Assembly (NCBI GenBank): GCA_024685655.1
Contig: JAIKVO010000190.1
Coordinates: forward strand, 1 to 48,585
DNA: 48,585 nt
Reading direction: 5' to 3'
DNA from: Treponemataceae bacterium
Lineage (GTDB): Bacteria; Spirochaetota; Spirochaetia; Treponematales; Treponemataceae
Shown: positions 34,012 to 42,203 of the stretch, one piece after another
Position numbering within the stretch: position 1 is the stretch's first letter
Layout of the letters: each line of letters opens with the position of its first letter
The notes under the pieces: model-generated
Told to the model about the DNA's origin: nothing
Database searches by the model: none
What the model saw: the letters and a program-made list of their open reading frames with translations, nothing else
Position numbers and translations under genes: made by a program

Positions 34012-34016
34012 TAGGT
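33998..34016. promoter_or_regulatory. Operator-like dyad 1 of metY
   Basis: Minus-strand sequence ACCTATTGACACAGTAGGT, again ACCTA-N9-TAGGT, overlapping the whole -35 box. Its centre is 45 bp from that of dyad 2. In opposite orientation the two dyads share ACCTAT and AGTAGGT. Confidence 0.62.
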
Positions 34017-34050
34017 AATTAAAAAAAATTCTTTTTTTTTGCAAATCGCG

Positions 34051-34084
34051 AAAAAAAAGCCGCTTAACTAAAAAGTCACACGGC
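34051..34084 (-). terminator. Terminator downstream of the liv operon
   Basis: On the minus strand GCCG-TG-TGACT-TTTT-AGTTA-AG-CGGC is followed by eight T. It insulates the metY promoter from liv transcription. Confidence 0.7.
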
Positions 34085-34121
34085 ATAAAATCGCGAAAAA
34101 ACAGATTTGAAAAGGTAATTT

Positions 34122-34264
34122 ATAAAAAACGAAGCGTAGACAAGGTTCAGCACAAGAGACTATTTGTGCGTGCGAGCGAAAGCATGTGCTTTCGCAAGTC
34201 AAAAACCTTGTACGCACAACCTTGTCTCTACGTGCTGATTCTTGTCGAGAGCTTCGTTGTTTTG
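34122..34264. repeat. Large nested imperfect inverted repeat after livF
   Basis: Successive pairings: AACGAAGC/GCTTCGTT (34128-34135 with 34251-34258), an imperfect middle arm (GTAGACAAGGTTCAGCAC region with GTGCTGATTCTTGTC), GAGAC/GTCTC, TTGTGCGT/ACGCACAA and a terminal GCGAAAGC-ATGT-GCTTTCGC. On the minus strand the outer arm runs into TTTTTT, so the whole may act as a first terminator for the liv operon. With 34051-34084 it explains most of the gap 33908-34282. Confidence 0.7.
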
Positions 34265-34282
34265 AAAATGGGATTTAGGATT

Positions 34283-34999
34283 TTAATTTTTCCGCGATTT
34301 TCCCAAGTACGCTTCTTTCACCGTATCGTTTTCAAGAAGTTCTTTACCGCTTCCAGAAAGCACGATGTTTCCTGTCTCTATTACATAAGCTATATCCGCT
34401 GTTTTAAGCGCCATGTTCGCATTCTGTTCAATAAGCAGGATTGTAACGCCCTTGTTGTTTATCTCTTTTATGATGCTGAAAATCTGCTGCACGATAAGCG
34501 GTGCAAGACCTAGCGAGGGCTCATCCATCATCATAAGGCTAGGGCGGCTCATAAGTGCGCGGCCTACGGCAAGCATCTGCTGCTCACCGCCAGAAAGAGT
34601 TCCTGCATATTGCCAGTGACGCTCCTTTAGACGCGGAAAAAGCTCGTAAACCCATTCCAAATCCTTCTCAATCTCTTTCTTGTCTTTTCTGAGATATGCG
34701 CCTATCTTAAGATTCTCTTGAACTGACAAATCTGTAAAAACTTTGCGTCCTTCCGGCACAAGCGCAATACCTTCTTTGCAAATCTTGTTAATCGGCAGAC
34801 CGAGAATTTCCTTGCCATTCACAAGAATAGAGCCGGACTGTGCTTTCACAAGCCCGCTTATTGTGCGTAAAAGCGTTGATTTTCCGGCTCCGTTTGCCCC
34901 GATAAGTGTTACTATTTTCTTTTCGGGAACTTCAAGATTAATTCCCTGTAATGCTTTTATTCCGCCATAAGATACGTTCAAATCTTTTATTTTAAGCAT
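34283..34999 (-). CDS. livF: Branched-chain amino acid ABC transporter ATPase LivF
   Basis: A 238-aa ATPase, one of the two nucleotide-binding subunits of the LIV importer. Walker A GANGAGKST, the GIALVPEGRKVFTDLSV segment typical of LivF, signature LSGGEQQM, Walker B LMMMDEPSLGL and H-loop LIEQN are visible. ATG at 34999 begins 4 nt after the livG stop, with GAGGA just upstream. Last gene of the operon. Confidence 0.94.
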   Translation of the reverse strand: MLKIKDLNVSYGGIKALQGINLEVPEKKIVTLIGANGAGKSTLLRTISGLVKAQSGSILVNGKEILGLPINKICKEGIALVPEGRKVFTDLSVQENLKIGAYLRKDKKEIEKDLEWVYELFPRLKERHWQYAGTLSGGEQQMLAVGRALMSRPSLMMMDEPSLGLAPLIVQQIFSIIKEINNKGVTILLIEQNANMALKTADIAYVIETGNIVLSGSGKELLENDTVKEAYLGKSRKN

Positions 35000-35003
35000 G
35001 TTT

Positions 35004-35843
35004 CTATTCCTCGCTTTCACCCAGATAAGCAGCTATAACCTCAGGATTATTCTGAATTTCTTCCGGGGTTCCGTGTGCAATGAGTGCACCAAAATTGAGA
35101 ACATAAATTCTGTCGGAAATATTCATAACAAGATCCATGTGATGCTCAATCATAAAGACAGTAAGCTTAAAATCATCGCGGATTTTTCCGATGAACGCCG
35201 TCAGCTCGTCTGTTTCCTGTGGATTCATACCAGCGGCTGGCTCGTCAAGCAGAAGAAGCGAAGGCTCTGTTGCCAAAGCTCTAGCTATTTCAAGGCGGCG
35301 CTGCAAACCGTAGGGGAGTGATGTACAAATCTCATCTTTTACGTCATAAAGCCCAAGAATTTTCAAAAGCTCGGCTGTTTCTTCTCTCTGGCGCTTTTCT
35401 TCCGCCCAATTGAGTCTGAACGTCGCTGTAAAAATGTTGCTCGTGCGCCGCAAATGCTTTGCTATGAGAACATTATCAAAAACTGTCTGGCTCTTCCAAA
35501 GCCTGATATTCTGAAATGTTCGCGCAATGCCGAGCTTTGTTATCTTGTCTGGTGAAGGCTCAATGCGTTTTGTATACTTTCCGTTATCTGTGCCAGCATA
35601 AAGCTTTTTCATCTTTCCAGAAGGAAAGTTTTCAATAATCTGCTTGCCGTTAAAATAGACGGCTCCGTTCGTTGGCGCATAAACACCAGTAATTACGTTG
35701 AACGCTGTTGTTTTTCCGGCACCGTTCGGTCCAATAAGCGATACAATTTCACCTTTATTGACTTCCAAAGAAAGCGAGTTTACAGCAACAACACCGCCGA
35801 ACTGCATCGTAACATCCTGAAGCTTCAAAACATTTTCGCTCAT
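35004..35843 (-). CDS. livG: Branched-chain amino acid ABC transporter ATPase LivG
   Basis: A 279-aa ATPase. Walker [31 protein letters not shown], signature [28 protein letters not shown] and [12 protein letters not shown] are diagnostic of LivG. It carries about 20 extra residues after the Q-loop region ([20 protein letters not shown]). It overlaps livM by 4 bp (ATGA). Confidence 0.94.
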   Translation of the reverse strand: MSENVLKLQDVTMQFGGVVAVNSLSLEVNKGEIVSLIGPNGAGKTTAFNVITGVYAPTNGAVYFNGKQIIENFPSGKMKKLYAGTDNGKYTKRIEPSPDKITKLGIARTFQNIRLWKSQTVFDNVLIAKHLRRTSNIFTATFRLNWAEEKRQREETAELLKILGLYDVKDEICTSLPYGLQRRLEIARALATEPSLLLLDEPAAGMNPQETDELTAFIGKIRDDFKLTVFMIEHHMDLVMNISDRIYVLNFGALIAHGTPEEIQNNPEVIAAYLGESEE

Positions 35844-36973
35844 TTTGATTCTCCTTTGCTTTCGGTGTTTTTCTTAGCAGCAAGTTTTTTGGCAGCGAAT
35901 TTCTTAGGAATGCCTTTGAAAAACTTGATTATTCCCGATATGGAGAACTCTTTTTCGCCCATAATTCCTTTCTGGTAAAAAAGAACGATAATCATGATGA
36001 CTATAGAGAATACGACTTTTCGGAAACCTGGGCGCAATAACGGAACATGCCAGCTGCCTATGTAAGTGTTTGCGTTGTCCAAGAAACGGAGCCACCATTC
36101 TGAGCACGCAATGAACAAGAATGATGATATACAGCTTCCTGTAACAGAGCCGATTCCGCCGATAACGACTATAAGAAGAATCTCGTAAGTCATAGCGGAC
36201 TTGAACTGATTTGCTTGAATCGTTGTCTGGAACATGGCGAGCAAAGCACCAGAAATGCCGGCGAAAAACGAGCTTATGATAAATGCAAGCCGCTTGTGGT
36301 GTGCAAGGTTTATTCCCATAGCTTCGGCTGCAACTTCATCGTCGCGGATTGCTTTGAAAGCTCTTCCGTATGTGGAGTTGATAAGAAGTACGATTATCGC
36401 GATACAAATGCCAGAAACAGCGAATGGGAAAAGCGTGCTCTTAAAAATCGGATATTTGCGCAAAAGGTTAGAACCGTTCGTTATGACGCCAAGTTTGTCC
36501 CACTGGAAGATTGCACGTATGATTTCAGCAAAACCGAGCGTCGCGATTGCAAGATAGTCGGACTTAAGTTTTAGAACAGGAAGTCCGATCAAAAATGCAA
36601 ACAAAGCCGCGACCAAGCCGGCAAGAATCAGTGCCACAACGACAGGCAGCGCGAATTGGATAATTCCGCCGTCAAAGTATTGGTAAACTGTAATGCGCTG
36701 ATCCTGCGGAATTGTGAAAATGCCGTATGTATATGCACCAAGCAGCATGAAACCTGCCTGTCCGAGTGAGAAAAGTCCTGTAAATCCGTTCAAAAGGTTC
36801 ATTGAAACTGCGACAAGTGCGTAAATTGCACCTTTTTTGAGAACGGTGAACAACATTGAAGTCCGGGGAAGAATCTGCTCCAAGATAGCTATTACAATAA
36901 AAAGCAAAGCGAGCAAAGAAAAGCCGATTATCAAATTCTTTCGTTTTTTTATGTCAATTATCTTGTTTTCCAT
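35840..36973 (-). CDS. livM: Branched-chain amino acid ABC transporter permease LivM
   Basis: A 377-aa permease with the LivM pattern: NLLNGFTGLFSLGQAGFMLLGAYTYG split over the first core helices, LKSDYLAIATLGFAEIIR, the EAA-like loop STYGRAFKAIRDDEVAAEAMGINLAHHK, and GGIGSVTGS near the end. A basic Lys/Ala-rich tail (FAAKKLAAKKNT) extends the C-terminus. It is preceded by livH (21-nt gap). Confidence 0.93.
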   Translation of the reverse strand: MENKIIDIKKRKNLIIGFSLLALLFIVIAILEQILPRTSMLFTVLKKGAIYALVAVSMNLLNGFTGLFSLGQAGFMLLGAYTYGIFTIPQDQRITVYQYFDGGIIQFALPVVVALILAGLVAALFAFLIGLPVLKLKSDYLAIATLGFAEIIRAIFQWDKLGVITNGSNLLRKYPIFKSTLFPFAVSGICIAIIVLLINSTYGRAFKAIRDDEVAAEAMGINLAHHKRLAFIISSFFAGISGALLAMFQTTIQANQFKSAMTYEILLIVVIGGIGSVTGSCISSFLFIACSEWWLRFLDNANTYIGSWHVPLLRPGFRKVVFSIVIMIIVLFYQKGIMGEKEFSISGIIKFFKGIPKKFAAKKLAAKKNTESKGESK

Positions 36974-36994
36974 TTTGATTTCAAGCCTCCGCTA

Positions 36995-37879
36995 TTACAC
37001 TTTATCCGTTGCTTTTTCGCCGAAGAGTCCGGTCGGCATGAACATAAGAACAATTATAAGAAGAACAAAAGTGAAAGCATCGCTGAACGTTGTCCAACCA
37101 AGACCTTTTATGATGTTCTCGCATATACCGATTATGAATGCGCCTATAACTGCGCCAGGAATGGAGCCAATTCCGCCGAAAACAGCAGCTACGAACGCTT
37201 TTAAACCAGGCATAGCGCCGACTGTAGGTGTAACGCCTGTGTAGTTCGAGAAAAACAAAATTGACCCAATCGCTGCCAAGAATGACCCGATTATAAACGT
37301 CATGCTTATAACGGCATCGAGCTTGATACCCATAATTTGGGCTGTCTCAAAATCTTTTGAGACAGCGCGCATTGCCATTCCGATTTTTGTGTGCTTTATA
37401 AGCATAACAAGGGCAACTACAAGAAGAATCGTAAGAATTGGAGTGATTATAGTTACCCGTTTAGTCATGCTTCCCATAATCTCTATTGAGTCGCTGATCC
37501 ACGGAATTGTCGGGTAGTATTTCGTAAGACCGCCTGTAATATATAATGCAAGATTCTGCAATAAATAAGACATACCGATTGCAGAAATCATAATACTCAT
37601 TCTAGGTGCGTTCCGCAAAGGTTTGTATGCAATGCGCTCGACTGCAAAACCAAGCAGAACTGTGAAAATAATAGTAAGAGGTATTGATACGTACAATGGG
37701 AAGGCTGTGTATGAATAGATTAAGATAAGGCCTGCAGCCATAAAAACGTCGCCGTGTGCGAAATTGATAAGGCGAAGAATACCGTAAACCATTGTGTAGC
37801 CAATGGCGATAAGTGCATACTGACCACCTGTAGAAATACCGGCCAATATATAAGGAAGATTTGTACTAATAAACTGCAT
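36995..37879 (-). CDS. livH: Branched-chain amino acid ABC transporter permease LivH
   Basis: A 294-aa permease: YILAGISTGGQYALIAIGYTMVYGILRLINFAHGDVFM at the N-terminus is the LivH signature (shown here in two overlapping stretches: ILAGISTGGQYALIAIGYT and VYGILRLINFAHGD). The coupling loop is KIGMAMRAVSKDFETAQIMG, and GGIGSIPGAVIGAF ends the core. It follows livK after a 102-nt gap with a strong stem-loop. Confidence 0.94.
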   Translation of the reverse strand: MQFISTNLPYILAGISTGGQYALIAIGYTMVYGILRLINFAHGDVFMAAGLILIYSYTAFPLYVSIPLTIIFTVLLGFAVERIAYKPLRNAPRMSIMISAIGMSYLLQNLALYITGGLTKYYPTIPWISDSIEIMGSMTKRVTIITPILTILLVVALVMLIKHTKIGMAMRAVSKDFETAQIMGIKLDAVISMTFIIGSFLAAIGSILFFSNYTGVTPTVGAMPGLKAFVAAVFGGIGSIPGAVIGAFIIGICENIIKGLGWTTFSDAFTFVLLIIVLMFMPTGLFGEKATDKV

Positions 37880-37902
37880 TTTTCTATCCTATTCGTGGAT
37901 TA

Positions 37903-37955
37903 AACAAAATAGCCGCATCTCCGGAGCAAAACCCGGCGGAAGCAGCTATTTTGTT
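37903..37955 (-). terminator. Stem-loop between livK and livH (attenuator or 3'-end stabiliser)
   Basis: AACAAAATAGC/GCTATTTTGTT forms an 11-bp outer stem, with CCGG-based pairing inside. On the minus strand it is followed by TAATCC, so read-through into livHMGF is expected. Such hairpins commonly keep binding-protein mRNA more abundant than permease mRNA. Confidence 0.55.
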
Positions 37956-37981
37956 AAAGAATGTAAAACTCGAATTTCGAA

Positions 37982-39154
37982 CTATTTTACACGCTGAACT
38001 GCTATGAACTTCCATTTACCTGTTGCGTTGTCAACTTGCTTAACGTACGCAACATCGCGTTTTGCATCTCCTGTCGCGTCAAATTCGATAACGCCAGAAA
38101 CTCCAGTATATTTTGTGGAAGGCAATGCTTTAATTACGTCTGCACCATTTGTTGAGCCAGCCTTTTTCAAAGCTTCAAGTGCTGTGTAGTATGCATCAAA
38201 TCCCATAGCTGAAACAGCAGAAATCTCATCGTCTCCACCGTTGTTCGTCTTTGCTGTTGCGTCTGTGTTAATGTAGTTACGGAAGCCGTTTACGAAATCA
38301 ACAACATTCTTATCTGTACTACCTTCAACAAAGAATGTAGTAACGTAAACTTTTACGCTAGAGCCTTTTGCCGCTGCAAGAACAACGTTGGAATCCCATG
38401 TATCACCGGCAAGAATCGGAACAGAAAGTCCCTGTGTATTTGCCTGTTCAATGATGAGTGCTGCTGCTTCAATTGAAACTGGAGAGAAGAAAACGTCTGC
38501 GCCCTGATTCTTTGCGTTTGCAACGTAAGCTGCAAAATCGCTTGTTCCTTCTGGGAATGTCTCGAATACAATTTCTCCGCCCAATTTCTTGAAAGCTTCA
38601 ATAAAATAGTTGCAAAGACCAACAGAGTAGTCATCTCCTAGTTTTGCTAAACAATAAGCTTTCTTTGCCTTGAAGTTGTCATTTGCGAAGTTTGCAAGAA
38701 CTGTTCCCTGGAACGGATCGAGGAAGCAGATGCGGAAGTAATGGCTGTTACCCTGTGTAACCTGTGGGTTCGTACAAGTAATACCGATTGCAGGAATATC
38801 AGCATTTGCGAACGTATCGCTTGCTGCGATAGAAACTCCAGAACCGTATGAGCCGAGTACAACTGAAACACCCTTGCTTACGAGCTCAGAAGCTGCTGTT
38901 ACAGCTTTGTCGTTTGAAGATTCGTTATCAACAATCTCAAGCTGAACCTGATACTCTTTTCCGCCAATTTCAACTGTAGGAGTAAGCTTGTTAGCATACT
39001 GAACACCAAGTGTTTCCTGCTTACCACCAGCGCCGTTATCACCGGATGCTGGTTCGTAAACGCCGATTTTTACAACATTCTTTTTGTTGCCAGAGCAGCT
39101 GAAAACACAAAGTGCGGCTGCAACCAAAAGAAAAAGATATAGAACTTTCCTCAT
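37982..39154 (-). CDS. livK: Branched-chain amino acid binding lipoprotein LivK
   Basis: A 390-aa substrate-binding protein of the Leu/Ile/Val-binding type. Signal MRKVLYLFLLVAAALCVFSC with lipobox VFSC shows a lipoprotein. VKIGVYEPASGDNGAGGKQ opens the type I periplasmic binding fold; VVLGSYGSGVSIAAS and MGFDAYYTALEALKKAG are further family marks. Branched-chain or other amino acids are the likely ligands. First gene of the operon; GGAGG lies about 10 nt before the ATG. Confidence 0.92.
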   Translation of the reverse strand: MRKVLYLFLLVAAALCVFSCSGNKKNVVKIGVYEPASGDNGAGGKQETLGVQYANKLTPTVEIGGKEYQVQLEIVDNESSNDKAVTAASELVSKGVSVVLGSYGSGVSIAASDTFANADIPAIGITCTNPQVTQGNSHYFRICFLDPFQGTVLANFANDNFKAKKAYCLAKLGDDYSVGLCNYFIEAFKKLGGEIVFETFPEGTSDFAAYVANAKNQGADVFFSPVSIEAAALIIEQANTQGLSVPILAGDTWDSNVVLAAAKGSSVKVYVTTFFVEGSTDKNVVDFVNGFRNYINTDATAKTNNGGDDEISAVSAMGFDAYYTALEALKKAGSTNGADVIKALPSTKYTGVSGVIEFDATGDAKRDVAYVKQVDNATGKWKFIAVQRVK

Positions 39155-39185
39155 TTTTTCATGTCCTCCTTAGTAGACTGAATAA

Positions 39186-39215
39186 AGTATATCAAAAGGA
39201 CGTTTTTTTTGTCTA
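39186..39215 (-). promoter_or_regulatory. liv operon promoter
   Basis: TAGACA and TATACT on the minus strand with an 18-nt spacer, followed by a short leader with GGAGG before livK. Confidence 0.55.
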
Positions 39216-39252
39216 GAAAAAAATAAGTTTAGGAAGCAGAAAAGTTCGAAAG

Positions 39253-40059
39253 TTATTCAGAAAGCACGTCTGCAAAGTAGCCTGATGACGATATCGGCTC
39301 GCCACCGTTTATAAGATGATTTACATCGCCAAGCCGCTCCACGCGGAAAAAAGCCTGGCCGGGAAGCCTTTCCTCGCTGTTTACAACTGTTATTGATGTG
39401 GGGGCGACGAAAAATCCCTGCCACAATTGCATCGGTGACATCCCCGAAAAATGCGCAATAATCGTGAACATAACCCCAAGATGACAGAAAAAAACAAGCG
39501 TCTTTTCTTCCGGGTAGTCGTCTTTCACCGACTTTAGATGATAGAGGTCTATCGGCTCGCTCCAGTTATGGTTCGGAACAGGCTCCTTCACATCATAAAA
39601 CCCCTGTTCGTTCCTTATATAGCCATATTCAGCAAGAACTCCGTCTATACCGTCGCAAACCATTTTATACTTTGATGCAATATCACCGCCTTTCATAAAA
39701 TCAGTGCGCATCCACTTGTCTTTGTTAAAGAAATCCTTATCAGAAAAGAAATACTCAGGCATCAAATCCCAGCACATGGTGCTTTTGCCGGCTTTTGTTT
39801 TGTCCTTAACGTCAAGCGGGTAGGTTGTGTGGTAGTAAAACTCCTGCAACCATTCACAAGTAACTGCGTCCATGCCAAGCGCCTTTAGCGAAGGAGCCGC
39901 CGTTGCCTGCGCACGACCCATAGGCGATATATAAATCTTTGCGATATTTTTCCATTTAGCGACACGCTTTGTCAGAAGCTCGACCTCTCGCTTGCCTTTC
40001 TCTGTAATGGTGTCATGCTCGTAATCGGGATCACCGTGGCGTATAAAAATCAGACGCAT
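39253..40059 (-). CDS. Histidine phosphatase family protein
   Basis: A 268-aa member of the branch-1 histidine acid phosphatase / phosphoglycerate mutase-like superfamily. The phosphohistidine motif is IRHGDPDYE near the N-terminus, with YISPMGRAQATA supplying the second Arg and VFFCHLGVM the second His. Insertions in the middle (about 85-150) set it apart from cofactor-dependent mutases. The substrate is unknown. It starts 41 nt after the glycosyltransferase stop, with a stem-loop AAAACTTG-CGA-CAAGTTTT (40084-40102) between; probably the second gene of that unit. Confidence 0.85.
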   Translation of the reverse strand: MRLIFIRHGDPDYEHDTITEKGKREVELLTKRVAKWKNIAKIYISPMGRAQATAAPSLKALGMDAVTCEWLQEFYYHTTYPLDVKDKTKAGKSTMCWDLMPEYFFSDKDFFNKDKWMRTDFMKGGDIASKYKMVCDGIDGVLAEYGYIRNEQGFYDVKEPVPNHNWSEPIDLYHLKSVKDDYPEEKTLVFFCHLGVMFTIIAHFSGMSPMQLWQGFFVAPTSITVVNSEERLPGQAFFRVERLGDVNHLINGGEPISSSGYFADVLSE

Positions 40060-40100
40060 ATTATCCTGCTGTTTTGTGCCGCTAAAACTTGCGACAAGTT

Positions 40101-41243
40101 TTACACATTATGCATCTTTTCAGCGTCGGACTCAATATATCTTGCGATTTTCTCTGCTGATCCCTCGCATTTGTAGTGCTCCTGAGCTTTTAAAAGTTGC
40201 TCCTGCAAGAATTTGTCGTTCATAACCGCAATTGCAAGCCTTCCGGCATCAGAAGCTTCTTTTGCACAGACCGAAAGATGATGCTCCATGAAGAACTGAA
40301 CGTTCTCGGATTCACACCCTGGAATAGGCGCTGTATGGACGATCGCAATTCCTTTTGCCAAAGCCTCTGTGCTGGAAAGTCCGCCCGGTTTTGTCAGCAG
40401 AACATCACACGCATCCATATAATCAGAAACTTTGTCTGTAAATCCAATAAGAACAAGTCGTGGATCGTCTTTGAAAGAAGTTTCGAACTCTTTGTAAAGT
40501 TCCTCGTTATGTCCGGTGATTGCAACAATTTTTGTGTCTGGAGTGCCGTTTGTAAGAATATAACGAGTCGTATTCAGCAAATCTCCGAATCCCATACTGC
40601 CGCTCATTAACAGGAAAATCTCATCATCATCGTTGAAACCAAGTTCTCTGCGAGTTTCTGCCTTATCTTTCTTGATTAGAAACCTCTTTGAGACTGGAAT
40701 ACCTGTCGGAACAATCAGATTTTTGTCTATTCCGTGATTAAGATATGAGAAAGTGCTGTCTTTATGAGCAATAAAAATTGTATTTGGCAATGTTTCCTCT
40801 ACCATCGGGGCACAGTAGTAATCTGTTGCTACAAAGTAGAAAGGAATATTTATTCTGTTATGCTTTTTTAGACTTGTCATTGCTTCAGCGGCGAATATAT
40901 GAACGCAAATGACAGCATCAAAATTATTCTGATTGATATATTCTTCAAGTGCATTTGTATAAAGTTTATTGACATAGTAAACTGGAGAGCGTATTTTTGT
41001 TGTTTCTTGATTAAGTTGCCCGATCCTGTTTCCAATCTTATAAATTTCACCAAATAACTTGGGGGCTTTTTTTACCATCTCAATGTATGCATCACAAACA
41101 AGATCCGAAGCTTTCTGCCCCCCGAATGCCAATGCATCCATTATGATACAAGTGTGTCCGTGGTTATCAAGTGTTTCTTTGATAGCTTTTGCAGCCGAAT
41201 TATGACCAGCTCCTGTGTTGCAAGATAAAATCAAAACATTCAT
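40101..41243 (-). CDS. MGDG-synthase-like diacylglycerol glycosyltransferase
   Basis: A 380-aa GT28-type glycosyltransferase. NVLILSCNTGAGHNSAAKAI at the N-terminus is the signature of plant MGDG synthase and bacterial UgtP, which transfer galactose or glucose from UDP-sugar to diacylglycerol. The donor site is TKPGGLSSTEALAKG followed by APIPGCESEN. Treponemes contain monoglycosyl diacylglycerols, which fits. The enzyme would act at the inner face of the cytoplasmic membrane. The start is ATG 41243, 6 nt after a -10 box and without a Shine-Dalgarno; 17 upstream codons would include the promoter and were rejected. Confidence 0.88.
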   Translation of the reverse strand: MNVLILSCNTGAGHNSAAKAIKETLDNHGHTCIIMDALAFGGQKASDLVCDAYIEMVKKAPKLFGEIYKIGNRIGQLNQETTKIRSPVYYVNKLYTNALEEYINQNNFDAVICVHIFAAEAMTSLKKHNRINIPFYFVATDYYCAPMVEETLPNTIFIAHKDSTFSYLNHGIDKNLIVPTGIPVSKRFLIKKDKAETRRELGFNDDDEIFLLMSGSMGFGDLLNTTRYILTNGTPDTKIVAITGHNEELYKEFETSFKDDPRLVLIGFTDKVSDYMDACDVLLTKPGGLSSTEALAKGIAIVHTAPIPGCESENVQFFMEHHLSVCAKEASDAGRLAIAVMNDKFLQEQLLKAQEHYKCEGSAEKIARYIESDAEKMHNV

Positions 41244-41249
41244 AATGAA

Positions 41250-41278
41250 AATATAATAGTGCAAAAATTGAACGTCAA
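41250..41278 (-). promoter_or_regulatory. Glycosyltransferase promoter, probably giving a leaderless mRNA
   Basis: TTGACG and TATATT, 17 nt apart on the minus strand. Six nt separate the -10 box from ATG 41243. Confidence 0.68.
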
Positions 41279-41405
41279 TAAAAAACGAATTCAATGTTTT
41301 TTCCTTCCGAACTATAGTTTATTAAAATAAATAACAAGGTGAGTTTTATTGATTCCCCATAGTGATAAATACTGAGAAATCAACGAAACTTATCGATGAT
41401 GTATT

Positions 41406-41443
41406 TGTTATAATTGTGAAAGTTCGGAAAAATGATTTTTTCC
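41406..41443 (+). promoter_or_regulatory. Extended -10 promoter and dyad upstream of the SIMPL gene
   Basis: TGTTATAAT at 41406-41414 lacks a good -35 box. It is followed by the dyad GGAAAAA-TGAT-TTTTTCC (41426-41443), placed where an operator or 5' hairpin would be. Confidence 0.4.
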
Positions 41444-41486
41444 AGACGGATTTTTGTATCAATTATATTTTTATAGGAGAATAATC

Positions 41487-42173
41487 GTGAAAAAAATTAT
41501 CCTTGTTTTTTTTGTTTTAGTTGTATGTGCTTTTTGTGTGTACTCACAGAATGATACTCGTACTATCTCTGTTACAGGTTCTGGTTCTGTAAGGATACCA
41601 GCAGACACGGCCAAATTGACTTTTTCTGTTATCACAAAAAACTCTTCTGCGCTTAAATCAGTTCAGGAAAATGCCTCAAAAATGAACAAGGTTTATGATG
41701 CGCTCAAAAAGGTTGGTATCGATGAAAAGAATATATCGACATCGAACTATAATTTATATCAGGAAAGTATTTATAAAGACGGAAAAAGTGAGCCTGGTGA
41801 TTATGTGACTTCGAACGATATTGTGATAATGCTTTATGATGTCGATAAATCCGGGATTGTGATTGATACCGCGGTTGCTGCGGGTGTGAACAGGATGAAC
41901 GGTATTTCGTTTCTTGTAAAAGATTCTAAGGATGCTCTTGATGAGGCAAGGGTCTTGGCATTCCAACAGGCAAAGGAAAAAGCAGAACTCTTTGCGAAAG
42001 AAGCCGGGTGCAAGCTTGGAAAAGTTATCACGATTATGGAAAACTCTGGCGGATATTCAGCCACACGCGAGATTATGGATGCGAAAATGGTGACAGCATC
42101 GAATTCGACGATGATATCAGCCGGCACGGATGCTATTACAGCATCTGTTTCAGTCGTATTCGAGCTTGAATAA
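41487..42173 (+). CDS. SIMPL (DUF541) domain protein, exported
   Basis: A 228-aa protein with a signal peptide (KKIILVFFVLVVCAFCVYSQ) and a single SIMPL domain: TISVTGSGSVRIPADTAKL, then the NISTSNYNLY segment and ARVLAFQQAKEKAELFAKEAG. The family includes outer-membrane or periplasmic proteins such as Brucella BP26 that form ring-like oligomers; the role is not settled. GTG at 41487 is the start, with AGGAG 8 nt upstream. Convergent with the VIT gene, 30 nt between stops. Confidence 0.85.
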   Translation: MKKIILVFFVLVVCAFCVYSQNDTRTISVTGSGSVRIPADTAKLTFSVITKNSSALKSVQENASKMNKVYDALKKVGIDEKNISTSNYNLYQESIYKDGKSEPGDYVTSNDIVIMLYDVDKSGIVIDTAVAAGVNRMNGISFLVKDSKDALDEARVLAFQQAKEKAELFAKEAGCKLGKVITIMENSGGYSATREIMDAKMVTASNSTMISAGTDAITASVSVVFELE

Positions 42174-42203
42174 AAGCGTTTCGTATTATTGCGACGTGGT
42201 TGT

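Noticed and set aside
39154-39164. Three-codon ORF (Met-Lys-Lys-stop) overlapping the livK start
   Set aside because: Its ATG is only 2 nt from the GGAGG, too close for initiation; most likely chance from the A-rich leader.
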